From: Leptolyngbya ohadii IS1
Lineage (GTDB): Bacteria > Cyanobacteriota > Cyanobacteriia > Elainellales > Elainellaceae
DNA length: 64,000 bases
NCBI RefSeq assembly: GCF_002215035.1
Contig: NZ_NKFP01000006.1
Span: 447,083 to 511,082, forward strand
Direction: 5' to 3'
Positions within the stretch are counted from its first letter, which is position 1. Each line of letters opens with the position of its first letter. The translations under genes were made by a program, and so were the position numbers. The notes beneath the pieces are model-generated. The model worked only from the letters and a program-made list of their open reading frames with translations, was not told the DNA's origin and ran no database searches. This document shows, in pieces, positions 56,057-64,000 of this stretch.

Positions 56057-56509
56057 ATGGCAGAATCCCAGAATGGACATTTTGAATCGAAATGTTTTGA
56101 ACCGGAATCTTCTAAACCAAAAGATGCGGAACAGAATGACTTGAATTTGCCGACTGCTGCTCCCGCGCCTCAGGAGGAACAGGCAGATCTGCTGAACGAG
56201 CTTGCAGTTCTGGTTCGTACCATTGCCAGGCAGTGTGAGGGGGATGAAATCGCGCTATTGTCCTTGCTGCGCCAGCTTGAAGCACTGCACCGTGAGGTTT
56301 GTGATGGGGAGTTTCAGTCTGCCCTGCCAGAAAATCGTCAGGCGCTTTATGCTCTGTTGCGGGATATTGAAGCCGGGGGCGGTTGGCCCTACATTCCTCG
56401 GATGAAACTCCAGGGATTTCTCAAAAGGCTGCCAGTGGCGGATCAGGATGCCATTACCCAGATCCTTGAAAGTTCCCTCTCTTCGGGGAATCATCACCCC
56501 CACCGCTAA
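56057..56509 (+). CDS. Helical protein upstream of clpP, family not recognised
   Basis: 150 residues from the ATG at 56057 (AGGAGGGCAA lies just upstream and decides the start). The first 45 residues are polar and likely disordered; the rest is a helical domain: LLNELAVLVRTIARQCEGDE, ALLSLLRQLEALHREVCDGE, FQSALPENRQALYALLRDIE, then GGWPYIPRMKLQGFLKRL. No membrane segment. It ends 51 bp before clpP on the same strand and is likely co-transcribed with it. No function is known to me; a link to proteolysis is only by position. Confidence 0.75.
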   Translation: MAESQNGHFESKCFEPESSKPKDAEQNDLNLPTAAPAPQEEQADLLNELAVLVRTIARQCEGDEIALLSLLRQLEALHREVCDGEFQSALPENRQALYALLRDIEAGGGWPYIPRMKLQGFLKRLPVADQDAITQILESSLSSGNHHPHR

Positions 56510-56560
56510 ACAGGCAAGCTTGAATCGCTAGAATGGTAGGAAAAGTCAGAGAGAGCAAGC

Positions 56561-57169
56561 ATGATTCCTACCGTTATCGAACAGTCTGGTCGCGGCGAAC
56601 GCGCATTTGACATCTATTCTCGGCTGCTGCGCGAACGTATTATCTTTCTGGGACAGCCGATCGACTCCGATCTGGCAAACCTGATTGTGGCGCAAATGCT
56701 GTTTCTAGAAGCCGAAGATCCGGAGAAAGATATCTACCTCTATATCAACTCCCCCGGCGGCTCGGTGATGGCAGGGCTGGGCATTTACGACACGATGAAC
56801 CACATCCGCCCCGATGTTTCTACGATCTGCGTGGGCTTGGCTGCCAGTATGGGCGCATTTTTGCTAAGTGCAGGTGCAAAGGGCAAACGGATGAGCCTTC
56901 CTCATTCGCGGATCATGATTCACCAGCCGTTGGGTGGCGCTCAAGGTCAGGCAACCGATATTGAAATTCAGGCAAAAGAGATCCTTTACCTGAAGCGACG
57001 CCTGAATGAGTGCCTGTCTGACCATACCGGACAGCCCCTCGACCGGATCGAAGCAGATACGGAGCGCGACTTTTATATGTCTGCGAAAGAAGCGGCTGAC
57101 TATGGCTTGATTGATCAGGTAATCGATCGCAAATCGATCGGCAGTCGTCCAATGGCGGTTGCCAACTAA
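56561..57169 (+). CDS. clpP: ATP-dependent Clp protease proteolytic subunit
   Basis: 202 residues. Serine protease subunit of the Clp complex. The catalytic triad is Ser96 ([11 protein letters not shown]), His121 ([10 protein letters not shown]) and Asp170 ([10 protein letters not shown]), all present, so this is an active ClpP and not a ClpR. The oxyanion-loop [12 protein letters not shown] and the handle helix are normal. Cyanobacteria have several clpP genes; which one this is cannot be told. The ATG at 56561 has AGAGAGCAAGC upstream. clpX is not adjacent. Confidence 0.96.
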   Translation: MIPTVIEQSGRGERAFDIYSRLLRERIIFLGQPIDSDLANLIVAQMLFLEAEDPEKDIYLYINSPGGSVMAGLGIYDTMNHIRPDVSTICVGLAASMGAFLLSAGAKGKRMSLPHSRIMIHQPLGGAQGQATDIEIQAKEILYLKRRLNECLSDHTGQPLDRIEADTERDFYMSAKEAADYGLIDQVIDRKSIGSRPMAVAN

Positions 57170-57229
57170 GTTCGGGGCGAACTGTCCTGAGCTAATTGCC
57201 CTGAGCTAATAACCTCTGAAAGGTAAACC

Positions 57230-58228
57230 CTAGAAGGGCATCTGGGCTGAGGAGGGCTGTACCTCCAGGTAGCGCAGAAAGTCCATCAGTTCATCATCAT
57301 TGAGTTCCTGGCGCGATCGTTTGCCGTAGGTTTTCTGCAAATGGTCGCGTCCTTTTTTGGTATCCCAGCCCAGACGTTTCATTTCAACGCCGATACGGGC
57401 AATTTCTCCAGAGCGATCGATCTCAGCAGGGGGCGCGATCGGGGCGGGTTCGACGGGTTCCACAGGAGGAGCTGTGCTTTTGCGGCGGGTGGGCTTATCC
57501 ACTCCGGCGTCAGGTTGAGGTGAAGCAGTTCCTCCTTCGGGGGAATCGGTTTTAGGAAGGGTTAATTTCGTGAGATTCAGGTCAGCCAGATTGACGGGAG
57601 GATCGATCGGCGTAGCGGGATCGGATGTGACGGCTGTAAAGAGATCGGCTGCGGCAGGAACGGAGGGTTCCTCAGGAGAGGCATCCAGAGGGGCAGGCGT
57701 ATTTTCCTGCAACAGACTATTCAGATCAAAATCAATGTCTAGGTTGGTGGTGAGCGAGGGTTCCTTCGGAATTGTGCTGCGCGCCATTTGCGTTGGGTTA
57801 TCCCAATCGGTGAGGGCATCCGGGGCAGAGCTGTCTAGCTGAGGCTCCAGCTTAGTTGGGCTGGGGGCTTGTTTCGCCAGTGGGGTCAGTGGGGATATTA
57901 CAGGAGAACTAACAGGCGGTGTTGGGTCGGCGTTGCGAAAGTTCGGGGATACAGCAGGCTCGATCGATATATCTGGGGCAGGAATGGCTGGAGCCGACAC
58001 CGTGGCGGGTAAAAGCAGGGCTTCGATCGCACGACATTTTGCCCGATCCTCGGCGGCTTCAATATCAGCAGCGGCAGCCATACCAGTGGCAAACGTGACC
58101 GAGCCTATTTGAACTGAGGCACGCACGACAAAGACATTTGATTCGATCGCCAGCAGCTCCGACAGGAGACTAGCAACTGGGTAGGAGGCGCGAAGCTGGG
58201 TCAGCAGGGCAGGCAGCGGTAAAGACAT
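57230..58228 (-). CDS. Two-module protein with disordered middle, possibly nucleic-acid binding
   Basis: 332 residues. Residues 1-75 form a compact alpha/beta module with VFVVRASVQIGSVTFATGMA and an AEDRAKCRAIEALLL helix, reminiscent of Rad52/DdrA- or dsRBD-like folds. About 80-270 is Pro/Ser/Thr rich and probably disordered. Residues ~275-325 are a helical module: ARIGVEMKRLGWDTKKGRDH, LQKTYGKRSRQELNDDELMD, FLRYLE, similar in style to helical tails of phage and cyanobacterial recombination proteins. A DNA-repair link is a guess from pattern. It converges with clpP with a 60-bp gap. Confidence 0.65.
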   Translation of the reverse strand: MSLPLPALLTQLRASYPVASLLSELLAIESNVFVVRASVQIGSVTFATGMAAAADIEAAEDRAKCRAIEALLLPATVSAPAIPAPDISIEPAVSPNFRNADPTPPVSSPVISPLTPLAKQAPSPTKLEPQLDSSAPDALTDWDNPTQMARSTIPKEPSLTTNLDIDFDLNSLLQENTPAPLDASPEEPSVPAAADLFTAVTSDPATPIDPPVNLADLNLTKLTLPKTDSPEGGTASPQPDAGVDKPTRRKSTAPPVEPVEPAPIAPPAEIDRSGEIARIGVEMKRLGWDTKKGRDHLQKTYGKRSRQELNDDELMDFLRYLEVQPSSAQMPF

Positions 58229-58423
58229 GGGTATAGATAAGGCAGTAGGCTAATTGGGAGAAGGGCAGTGAATTGAGATGAGATGAAAATGGAAGGGGAT
58301 TAAGGGAAGCTAGTATAGCTCAGGATGAGGAGATGGATAACCTGAGGGAGCGGGATAGATCCTGATAGCGGGCAGAAGGCTTGCCCCATAAGCGCATTCG
58401 CCGATCGGGTTCCCGTTTCCCAG

Positions 58424-59843
58424 CAGCAATTCTCATTTTGGCGAAAAGCTGTTCAAGTCATGGAAATGCCTGTATTGTGAGGACATCTGAGAGAGCCAAG
58501 AGAGCCAGAACCGTTGAAAGAACGGGGGTTGTTTGACATAATAGTCGGTTCTTTTCGCCAGCGACTGTCCTCGCTACCGGACAAACGGACTGGCAAGAAT
58601 ACTCGCTATGGAATGGAAGATGCAGCTTTAAGCGCGTTTAGCGTGTTTTTCACCCAGACCCCTTCATTTCTGGCATATCAGCGGATGATGGAGGGCAGCA
58701 AAGGCAAAAGCAATGCTCAAAGCCTGTTTGGTGTCCATCAGATTCCCAGCGACAACCAAATCCGGGACTTGTTAGATTCGGTAGCACCTGAGCACGTGTT
58801 TCCGGTGTTTGAGGAAATCTTGCAGGGGTTAGAGCAGCAGGGGCAGTTAGCGGACTTCCGCTCTACTGCGGATACTCTGTTGATTGCCTTGGATGGCACC
58901 GAATACTTCAGTTCAAGCCAAATTCACTGCGCTAACTGTTCAAAGCGCACGCTGAAGTCGGGAGAAACTCACTACTTCCATAGCGTTATCACGCCGGTCA
59001 TCGTCTGTCCGGGACAGAGCCACGTGATCCCCTTGGTTCCTGAGTTCATCGTGCCGCAGGATGGACATGACAAGCAGGACTGTGAGAATGCCGCCGCGAA
59101 ACGCTGGTTGGCGCAGCAGGGGCAACGCTGGAGTGGCTTGAACGTCACTGTTCTAGGGGACGACCTTTATTGCCGCCAGCCCTTATGCCAGCAGCTTTTA
59201 GACCAGCAGTTCAACTTTATCCTGGTGTGTCGTCCCGAATCCCACACCACCCTCTATGAGCATCTTGCAGGCATTGCTCTGCCAACCGTCACGACCAAGC
59301 GGTGGACCGGGAAAGTTGAGGAGACCTATACCTACCGCTATCTCAACTCAGTGCCTCTAAGAGATAGCGAGGATGCTTTGTTGGTTAACTGGTGTGAGGT
59401 CACAGTCAGTCGTCCTGACGGCAAGGTGACGTATCAGAATTCGTTTGCCACCAATCACTCTCTGAGCAATGAAAACGTAGCCCAGATCGTTCTGGCAGGG
59501 CGTACCCGTTGGAAGGTCGAAAACGAGAATAACAACACGCTTAAGACTAAGGGCTACAATCTGGAACACAATTTCGGGCACGGGAAACAGCACCTCTCCT
59601 CACTGCTTGCGACCCTGAATATCCTGTCCCTGCTATTCCACACGTTGTTGGAGTTGCTCGACCAGAAGTACAAGCTGCTGCGATCTCACTTGCCGACACG
59701 TAAGACCTTTTTTGATGACTTGCGGGCGTTAACCCGTTACATGTATTTCGACAGTTGGGATCATCTGCTCACCTTCATGCTCGAAGGGCTAGAGCTAGAC
59801 ATTCCGCCCAATACCAGTTGAATCGCCATACTGAGAATTGCTG
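58424..59843 (+). mobile_element. Complete insertion sequence with 9-bp target duplication
   Basis: A 1,420-bp element. Its ends are inverted repeats (58424-58444 and 59823-59843, 19 of 21 matching; outer bases CAGCAATTCTCA). It is flanked on both sides by GTTTCCCAG (58415-58423 and 59844-59852), a 9-bp target site duplication, so the insertion is recent and intact. It landed in the gap between the two-module protein gene and the TerC-family gene and disrupts no gene. It encodes one transposase. Confidence 0.93.
58514..59821 (+). CDS. DDE transposase of the insertion sequence (IS4-like/unclassified)
   Basis: 435 residues if started at the TTG at 58514; no ATG lies nearby upstream, and the first internal Met is at ~33. 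RNase H-type DDE core: Asp in LLIALDGTEYFSS, Asp in VTVLGDDLYCRQP, and Glu in TRWKVENENNNTLKTK, the latter recalling the IS4-type R-x3-E signature. An extra C-terminal segment (FFDDLRALTRYMYFDSW) follows. A small Cys pair (HCANCSKR) lies between the first two acids. The frame is uninterrupted and the stop lies inside the right end, so the enzyme is probably active. The exact IS family is uncertain. Confidence 0.9.
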   Translation: MKERGLFDIIVGSFRQRLSSLPDKRTGKNTRYGMEDAALSAFSVFFTQTPSFLAYQRMMEGSKGKSNAQSLFGVHQIPSDNQIRDLLDSVAPEHVFPVFEEILQGLEQQGQLADFRSTADTLLIALDGTEYFSSSQIHCANCSKRTLKSGETHYFHSVITPVIVCPGQSHVIPLVPEFIVPQDGHDKQDCENAAAKRWLAQQGQRWSGLNVTVLGDDLYCRQPLCQQLLDQQFNFILVCRPESHTTLYEHLAGIALPTVTTKRWTGKVEETYTYRYLNSVPLRDSEDALLVNWCEVTVSRPDGKVTYQNSFATNHSLSNENVAQIVLAGRTRWKVENENNNTLKTKGYNLEHNFGHGKQHLSSLLATLNILSLLFHTLLELLDQKYKLLRSHLPTRKTFFDDLRALTRYMYFDSWDHLLTFMLEGLELDIPPNTS

Positions 59844-60025
59844 GTTTCCCAGGTTCTAACTTGACCAATCGATAGATATCGGTAGATTGGGTAGATAAGG
59901 ATGGAGCAGCGTGGGTACGTTAAGCTGAGGTAAGCAATGTTTTAGGATACGCTGAAATAGAAAGTGTGTTCAGAACAAATATTGCGCTTCACTTTTCGAC
60001 GATTTGTTTCTTCTCTTGCTGATTA

Positions 60026-60874
60026 ATGTTAGACCAACTGCTTGATCAATCCCCCAATATTGGGACGGATACGCTTATCCTCCTTCCAGTGTTGATTGCG
60101 CTGGAGGCAGTCTTATCTGCGGATAATGCGATCGCGCTAGCGGCGATTGCTCAGGGCTTAGAAGGAGAGCGGCTTCAGCAACGGGCGCTTAACTTTGGCT
60201 TGGTTGCAGCCTTTGGCTTGCGCGTAATTTTGATTTTGACTGCAACTTGGGTCATTGGCTACTGGCAGTTTGAACTGCTGGGGGCAGGCTATCTGCTGTG
60301 GCTGGTGTACCAGCATTTCTTTTCGGCAGGAGAAGACGAAGCGGTAGAAGAAGCGCACCCCTCGCACCGTCCTCGCTTTGAGTCTCTCTGGCAAGCAATT
60401 CCCATGATTGCCCTGACTGACCTGGCATTTTCGCTGGATAGCGTGACGACGGCGATCGCCATTTCCCAGGATCTCTGGCTGGTGTTGACGGGTGGTTTGA
60501 TCGGCATTGTTGCCCTGCGTTTTATGGCGGGTCTATTTATCCGCTGGCTCAAGGTTTACGAACACCTGGAAGATGCCGGATTTCTGACGGTGGCGCTGGT
60601 GGGTATTCGGTTGCTAGTACGGATTGTGAATGATAGCTATGTGCCGCCCGAATGGTTGATGGTCACGATGATTGCGGCGATATTTGCCTGGGGTTTCTCC
60701 AAGCGAACGGCAGAGGAAGTAACGGACAGCGATCGGATGGACAACAACCGAACAGCTGGGGCGATGCAAAGCAGTTCCCCCTCTGAGGTAATCGGGTCGT
60801 CGGACTCGCAGGCGGCTCCCGCAGAATCGACTGATTTGGAACCTGTGAACTTGGAATCCGGCGCGCCACAGTAA
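60026..60874 (+). CDS. TerC family integral membrane protein
   Basis: 282 residues with seven or so transmembrane helices. Family marks are the first-helix ALEAVLSADNAIALAAIA, with the conserved Asp-Asn, and the paired ALTDLAFSLDSVTTAIAIS segment in the second half (about 130). TerC proteins export Mn2+ or help metal loading of secreted and thylakoid proteins; in plants TerC is needed for thylakoid formation. The last ~55 residues are polar and disordered. I looked for a yybP-ykoY Mn riboswitch upstream and found none. The insertion sequence ends about 180 bp upstream. Confidence 0.92.
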   Translation: MLDQLLDQSPNIGTDTLILLPVLIALEAVLSADNAIALAAIAQGLEGERLQQRALNFGLVAAFGLRVILILTATWVIGYWQFELLGAGYLLWLVYQHFFSAGEDEAVEEAHPSHRPRFESLWQAIPMIALTDLAFSLDSVTTAIAISQDLWLVLTGGLIGIVALRFMAGLFIRWLKVYEHLEDAGFLTVALVGIRLLVRIVNDSYVPPEWLMVTMIAAIFAWGFSKRTAEEVTDSDRMDNNRTAGAMQSSSPSEVIGSSDSQAAPAESTDLEPVNLESGAPQ

Positions 60875-61115
60875 TTCCTGGTTCTTGAATTTCCTGCGTT
60901 TTAACCCTGTTCTCTCTCCGGGGAGGCGGGGGACTTTTGATCCCGCTCTATAGCAGGATTGGCTTGGGATAATTGGAATTAACTCTATCGGCAGATTCTC
61001 GAATAACCTGACTTTGCTCTGCTGGTAGATTCTCAATCAAGAAGGCTAAGGGAAGCTAAAGGTGTTCAACCATTGGCTTCTTTTTAGTTTGCAGCAATTG
61101 ACGAATCTGCTAGGT

Positions 61116-61802
61116 ATGAGCTTTTTTAATCTTGATACTCCTGTTATTTCTAAAAAGAAATCTGCGCTTGAAATTCCCCCTGCACCCGGACTGCTAAAAA
61201 TCCACTGGCAGGTTGGCAGGTTTACGATTCATTCCTCTTTTTATACAAAACACGATCAGGCTTGCCTGCTTTGGAGCATTCTCTCAGGCAGTATTTTTGT
61301 GATGGCTCAGTTTTTACCCGTTAGCTGGATCACCCAGGCGATCTTTGCCTCTGCCATTACGCTGACGGGAATTGCTGGAATGGTTTATCTGACCTGGTAT
61401 CTCAGAGCAGAGAGACGACTGGCGATCGTTCTGTATGCCTGGATTGGACTAATGCTTACAGGGGCGATCGTCACCGACCTCAGCATTATTTTTAGCTGGC
61501 TTCCGGTTTTGATGAACATCTGTGCATTGTGGCTGAGCCTAAGTGCGATCGGCTATTTGATTACGGCAGTTGGAATGCGATCGCGGGCGTTCTTTTTGGC
61601 GGCTATGCTGCACCTGCTCGCAATTCAGATTTTGCCCTACGTGGCTCCCTGGCAATCGCTAATAACAGGCATTGTGATTGGCTTTAGCGTTTACCTGATT
61701 GCGGAACTGCAATGGGACTCGAATGGGGTGTGTGGATATCAGGTGGAACTGGGAAGCGGGGGAGCGGAAGAGGAGTGGATGGGGGGATGGGTAGGAGAGT
61801 AA
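61116..61802 (+). CDS. Multi-pass membrane protein, family not recognised
   Basis: 228 residues from the ATG at 61116; a GTG at 61062 would add 18 residues. Five or six hydrophobic helices (for example IFVMAQFLPVSWITQAIFAS, ITLTGIAGMVYLTWYL, AFFLAAMLHLLAIQI) follow a polar start of about 50 residues with KIHWQVGRFTIHSSFYTKH. The C-terminal tail (GGAEEEWMGGWVGE) is a reading of the purine-rich GGAGTGG repeat that continues past the stop, so the original end has probably been altered. No function can be assigned. Confidence 0.7.
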   Translation: MSFFNLDTPVISKKKSALEIPPAPGLLKIHWQVGRFTIHSSFYTKHDQACLLWSILSGSIFVMAQFLPVSWITQAIFASAITLTGIAGMVYLTWYLRAERRLAIVLYAWIGLMLTGAIVTDLSIIFSWLPVLMNICALWLSLSAIGYLITAVGMRSRAFFLAAMLHLLAIQILPYVAPWQSLITGIVIGFSVYLIAELQWDSNGVCGYQVELGSGGAEEEWMGGWVGE

Positions 61803-61872
61803 GTGAGAGTGGGGGAGCAAGGGGGTAGGGAGTAGGGAGCAGGAGAGCGGGGGAGCAAGGGAGCGGTTTGAG
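61750..61872. repeat. GGGAGY purine-rich low-complexity tract
   Basis: A run of GGGAG, GGGAGT and GGAGTGG units overlaps the end of the membrane protein gene and the following gap. Similar tracts occur at 4233-4266, 4475-4511, 5310-5395 and 31490-31515. They look like slippage-expanded sequence common in cyanobacterial spacers. Confidence 0.75.
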
Positions 61873-61966
61873 AGTGTTAGGGGAAGTATTTTGCTCTACT
61901 GTGTAAACGCAGGATGTAAACGCAGGATGTAAATGCAGTGTGTAGACGCAGGTTACGCAGTCTTAG

Positions 61967-63349
61967 TTAGATGGCTTTGGAAAAGCTGCTGAAGGTGGAG
62001 CGGCGAAGGTGAGTGTCGAAGATGGCAGCGATGTTGCGGATGAGGAGGCGTCCGGCGGGTGTGACCTGGATACCTTCGGGGTGGAGTTGCAGGAGACCAT
62101 CGGCTTCCAGGGCTTTGAGATCCCACTGTTCGGACTGAAAATAGCGATCGTAATTGATCCCGTGCTTGGATTCGATCGCGGTTTTGGTGAGACGGAATTC
62201 GCACATGAGTTCCATGATCACATCGCGCCGAATCAGATCATCGGCGGAAAGTTTGATGCCTCGCTCGATTGGAAATTCCCCGGCATCGATCGCACGGTAA
62301 TAGTCGGAGAGGTGCTTTTGGTTCTGGATGTAGGCATCGTGCAGCATACTGATGGATGTTAGACCAAAGGCAAATAGGTCGGCTTCGGGCAGGGTGGTGT
62401 AGCCCTGGAAGTTGCGTTTGAGAGTACCGTTTACCTGGGCAATTGCCAGTTCATCGGTGGGTTTGGCAAAGTGATCCATGCCGATGTACTGATAGCCCCC
62501 CTTACCCAGGGTTTCGATCGTCATTTGCAGCATTGCCATCTTGTCTGCGGTGGAAGGCAGCGCCTCGATCGGGATGTTTTTCTGAACGGCTTTGAACTGG
62601 GGCACGTAGGCGAAGTTAAACACTGCAATGCGATCGGGATTAAGGGCGATCGTTTTCTCGATAGTGTCGGTGAAGGTTTCGAGGGTTTGATAGGGCAGAC
62701 CGTAGATTAAATCCACGTTGACGCTCTCGAACTGGGTTGCCCGGATTGCCGCCATCCGATCGAACAGCATTTCGGTGGGCTGGATGCGGTTAACTGCCTG
62801 CTGCACTTTGGGGTTGAAATCCTGGATGCCAAAGCTGATGCGGTTAAAGCCAACCGATCGCAGCATTTGGATGTAGTCGGTGTCGATATAACGCGGATTT
62901 ACCTCAACGGAAATTTCGGCGTTAGGTGCGAAGTGAAAATACTGGCGAATTGTCTGCCAGAGCTGCTCAACCTGGTCGTGGGTCAGATAATTGGGTGTGC
63001 CGCCGCCCCAGTGAAGCTGTACCACAGGACGCCTGGTATTGATATGTTGAGCAGTCTGTTCAATCTCGCGCTTCAGATAATCCAGATAGGTCGCCGCGAT
63101 GTTTTTATTGCCGGAAACAATGACATTGCAGCCGCAAAAATAGCAGGCGGTTTGACAAAACGGAATATGAAAGTAGAGCGATAAGGGAAAATTTCGCTGA
63201 TTAGAAGCGGCAATGAGCTGGGAATACTCCTGCACATTAAACCTGGGATCTAATTCAGATGCAGGCGGATAGCTGGTATAGCGCGGCAGGGGGCGATCGT
63301 ATTTTTGCAGGAGCGGCGCGTTGAACTGAACAGAGTTAGAAAACTGCAT
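61967..63349 (-). CDS. hemN: Oxygen-independent coproporphyrinogen III oxidase HemN
   Basis: 460 residues. A radical SAM enzyme that decarboxylates coproporphyrinogen III without oxygen, used for heme and chlorophyll supply under micro-oxic conditions. The cluster motif is CQTACYFC (Cys-x3-Cys-x2-Cys) in YFHIPFCQTACYFCGCN; SAM-binding HWGGGTPNYL and YIDTDYIQMLRSVGFNRIS-type segments follow, with the C-terminal HemN domain (DLFAFGLTSISM). It is the second gene of a pair; heme oxygenase ends 51 bp upstream on the same strand. Confidence 0.96.
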   Translation of the reverse strand: MQFSNSVQFNAPLLQKYDRPLPRYTSYPPASELDPRFNVQEYSQLIAASNQRNFPLSLYFHIPFCQTACYFCGCNVIVSGNKNIAATYLDYLKREIEQTAQHINTRRPVVQLHWGGGTPNYLTHDQVEQLWQTIRQYFHFAPNAEISVEVNPRYIDTDYIQMLRSVGFNRISFGIQDFNPKVQQAVNRIQPTEMLFDRMAAIRATQFESVNVDLIYGLPYQTLETFTDTIEKTIALNPDRIAVFNFAYVPQFKAVQKNIPIEALPSTADKMAMLQMTIETLGKGGYQYIGMDHFAKPTDELAIAQVNGTLKRNFQGYTTLPEADLFAFGLTSISMLHDAYIQNQKHLSDYYRAIDAGEFPIERGIKLSADDLIRRDVIMELMCEFRLTKTAIESKHGINYDRYFQSEQWDLKALEADGLLQLHPEGIQVTPAGRLLIRNIAAIFDTHLRRSTFSSFSKAI

Positions 63350-63400
63350 GGTGGGGATGGGGTGAAGCGTTAGAAGCGTTTCGATGACTGGGTTGTTGAA

Positions 63401-64000
63401 TTAATCAATCGTCACAGAGCCGACTTTGAAGTGCTTGTGTGGGTGTGTAGTGCTGCCTGCGCGATCGAGCTGGGTAATTTGCTCAAACAGAAGGTCGCCG
63501 ATCGCCGCTTTAACAGCGGGTTCCAGTTCGTGCATCACATCGCGATTGAGCTGGAATGCCAGATTTGCCTCGGTAACAATTTGCTGGATGGTTTCTGGAG
63601 CGATTGCCAGGGAATTGAGCGCCTGACGGTATTGCTCCTTAAACTGCCGCTTTGCCTCCACGGTCGGAAGCTGCTCAAATTCGTGCAGGGCAGTTCCCTG
63701 ATCGGCTGGCAGTGACAGAACGGTGCGGATGATATGGCGTAAGCCCTGTCCCCCGGAAAGATCGCCCAGATAGCGGGTGTAGGAATGGGCAATCAGCAGT
63801 GCCGGATTCGTCTCGGCGACTTCCTGAATCCGATCGACATAAGCTTGCCCTGCCGCAGAAGGGGAAATCTGCTCCTGCCAGTTTTTGCCATAGTAAAATG
63901 CCAGATCGCGTTCCAGATTTGCTGTGCGATTAACCTCCGGGAAATAGACTGCACCGACGATCGGGTCATTTTGCCGCTTCTGAAGTTCTGCTTCCAGTGT
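63401..64000 (-). CDS. Heme oxygenase (partial, N-terminus off the window)
   Basis: The frame is open from the right edge, 199 residues, and ends at 63401. It has the heme oxygenase distal helix YTRYLGDLSGGQGLRHIIR with the Gly-rich turn over the heme, preceded by DLAFYYGKNWQEQI and followed by LNRDVMHELEPAV. The N-terminal proximal His lies outside the window. The enzyme opens heme to biliverdin, the precursor of phycobilins. The pairing with hemN matches the chlAII-ho2-hemN arrangement of Synechocystis, so this is likely the low-oxygen isoform; that is inference. Confidence 0.93.
   Translation of the reverse strand, partial: TLEAELQKRQNDPIVGAVYFPEVNRTANLERDLAFYYGKNWQEQISPSAAGQAYVDRIQEVAETNPALLIAHSYTRYLGDLSGGQGLRHIIRTVLSLPADQGTALHEFEQLPTVEAKRQFKEQYRQALNSLAIAPETIQQIVTEANLAFQLNRDVMHELEPAVKAAIGDLLFEQITQLDRAGSTTHPHKHFKVGSVTID

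Noticed and set aside
59853-60025. Manganese riboswitch (yybP-ykoY) upstream of the TerC gene
   Set aside because: The conserved core of that riboswitch is not present in the leader.

Overview
The window reads as chromosomal DNA of a cyanobacterium. It carries photosystem II genes (psbO, psb27), a group 3 SigF-type sigma factor, several protein families typical of cyanobacteria (DUF1818, DUF1823, DUF3067, a CruA/CruP-type flavoprotein, a nucleotide transporter fused to HEAT repeats and a cyclic-nucleotide domain), and very frequent GCGATCGC/CGATCG octamers (HIP1-like). The exact genus cannot be told from the sequence; a filamentous, Leptolyngbya-like lineage is only a guess.

Layout. 1-7.3 kb: a large regulator-like protein with a degenerate AAA+ domain and membrane Fe-S cluster motifs (cut by the window edge), psb27, an MFS sugar symporter, a TVP38/TMEM64 protein and an APC permease. 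7.8-14.8 kb: a GT39/ArnT-like glycosyltransferase, a PhzF-family protein and a giant GAF/multi-PAS hybrid histidine kinase. 14.8-18.5 kb: a second REC-kinase gene that breaks up into a mosaic of perfect inverted and direct duplications, followed by two opposed partial copies of hslO (Hsp33). This is the main structural anomaly; it is either a real recent rearrangement or an amplification/assembly chimera. 18.8-27 kb: tatC, DUF3067, a ComF-family protein, infC, the nucleotide transporter (split by a 7-bp tandem duplication) and a PsiE-family gene. 27-40 kb: housekeeping genes (queG, a TlyA-family methyltransferase, mnmA, cysteine desulfurase, fabI, RidA), small conserved proteins, a CheY-like regulator, tRNA-Glu(UUC) and tRNA-Pro(UGG). 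40.5-52.5 kb: DUF1818, rpoZ, the CruA/CruP-type protein, an HTH-GrpE-like fusion, rsmB, a 7TM-HD phosphohydrolase, a degenerate ADP-ribosylglycohydrolase-like protein and a peptidoglycan-binding protein. 53-64 kb: sigF, psbO, clpP, an unrecognised two-module protein, a complete 1,420-bp insertion sequence with a 9-bp target duplication, a TerC-family gene, and a heme oxygenase-hemN pair that runs off the right edge.

The genes do not form one large operon; most are single or in pairs. Clear functional couplings are the two tandem sensor kinases (3-bp gap), rsmB with the 7TM-HD gene (7-bp gap), and heme oxygenase-hemN, which matches the micro-oxic tetrapyrrole operon of other cyanobacteria. Non-genic DNA is rich in short palindromes, including a four-hairpin element present twice in opposite orientation, and in GGGAGT-type purine-rich tracts. 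No CRISPR array, rRNA operon or obvious defence island was seen.
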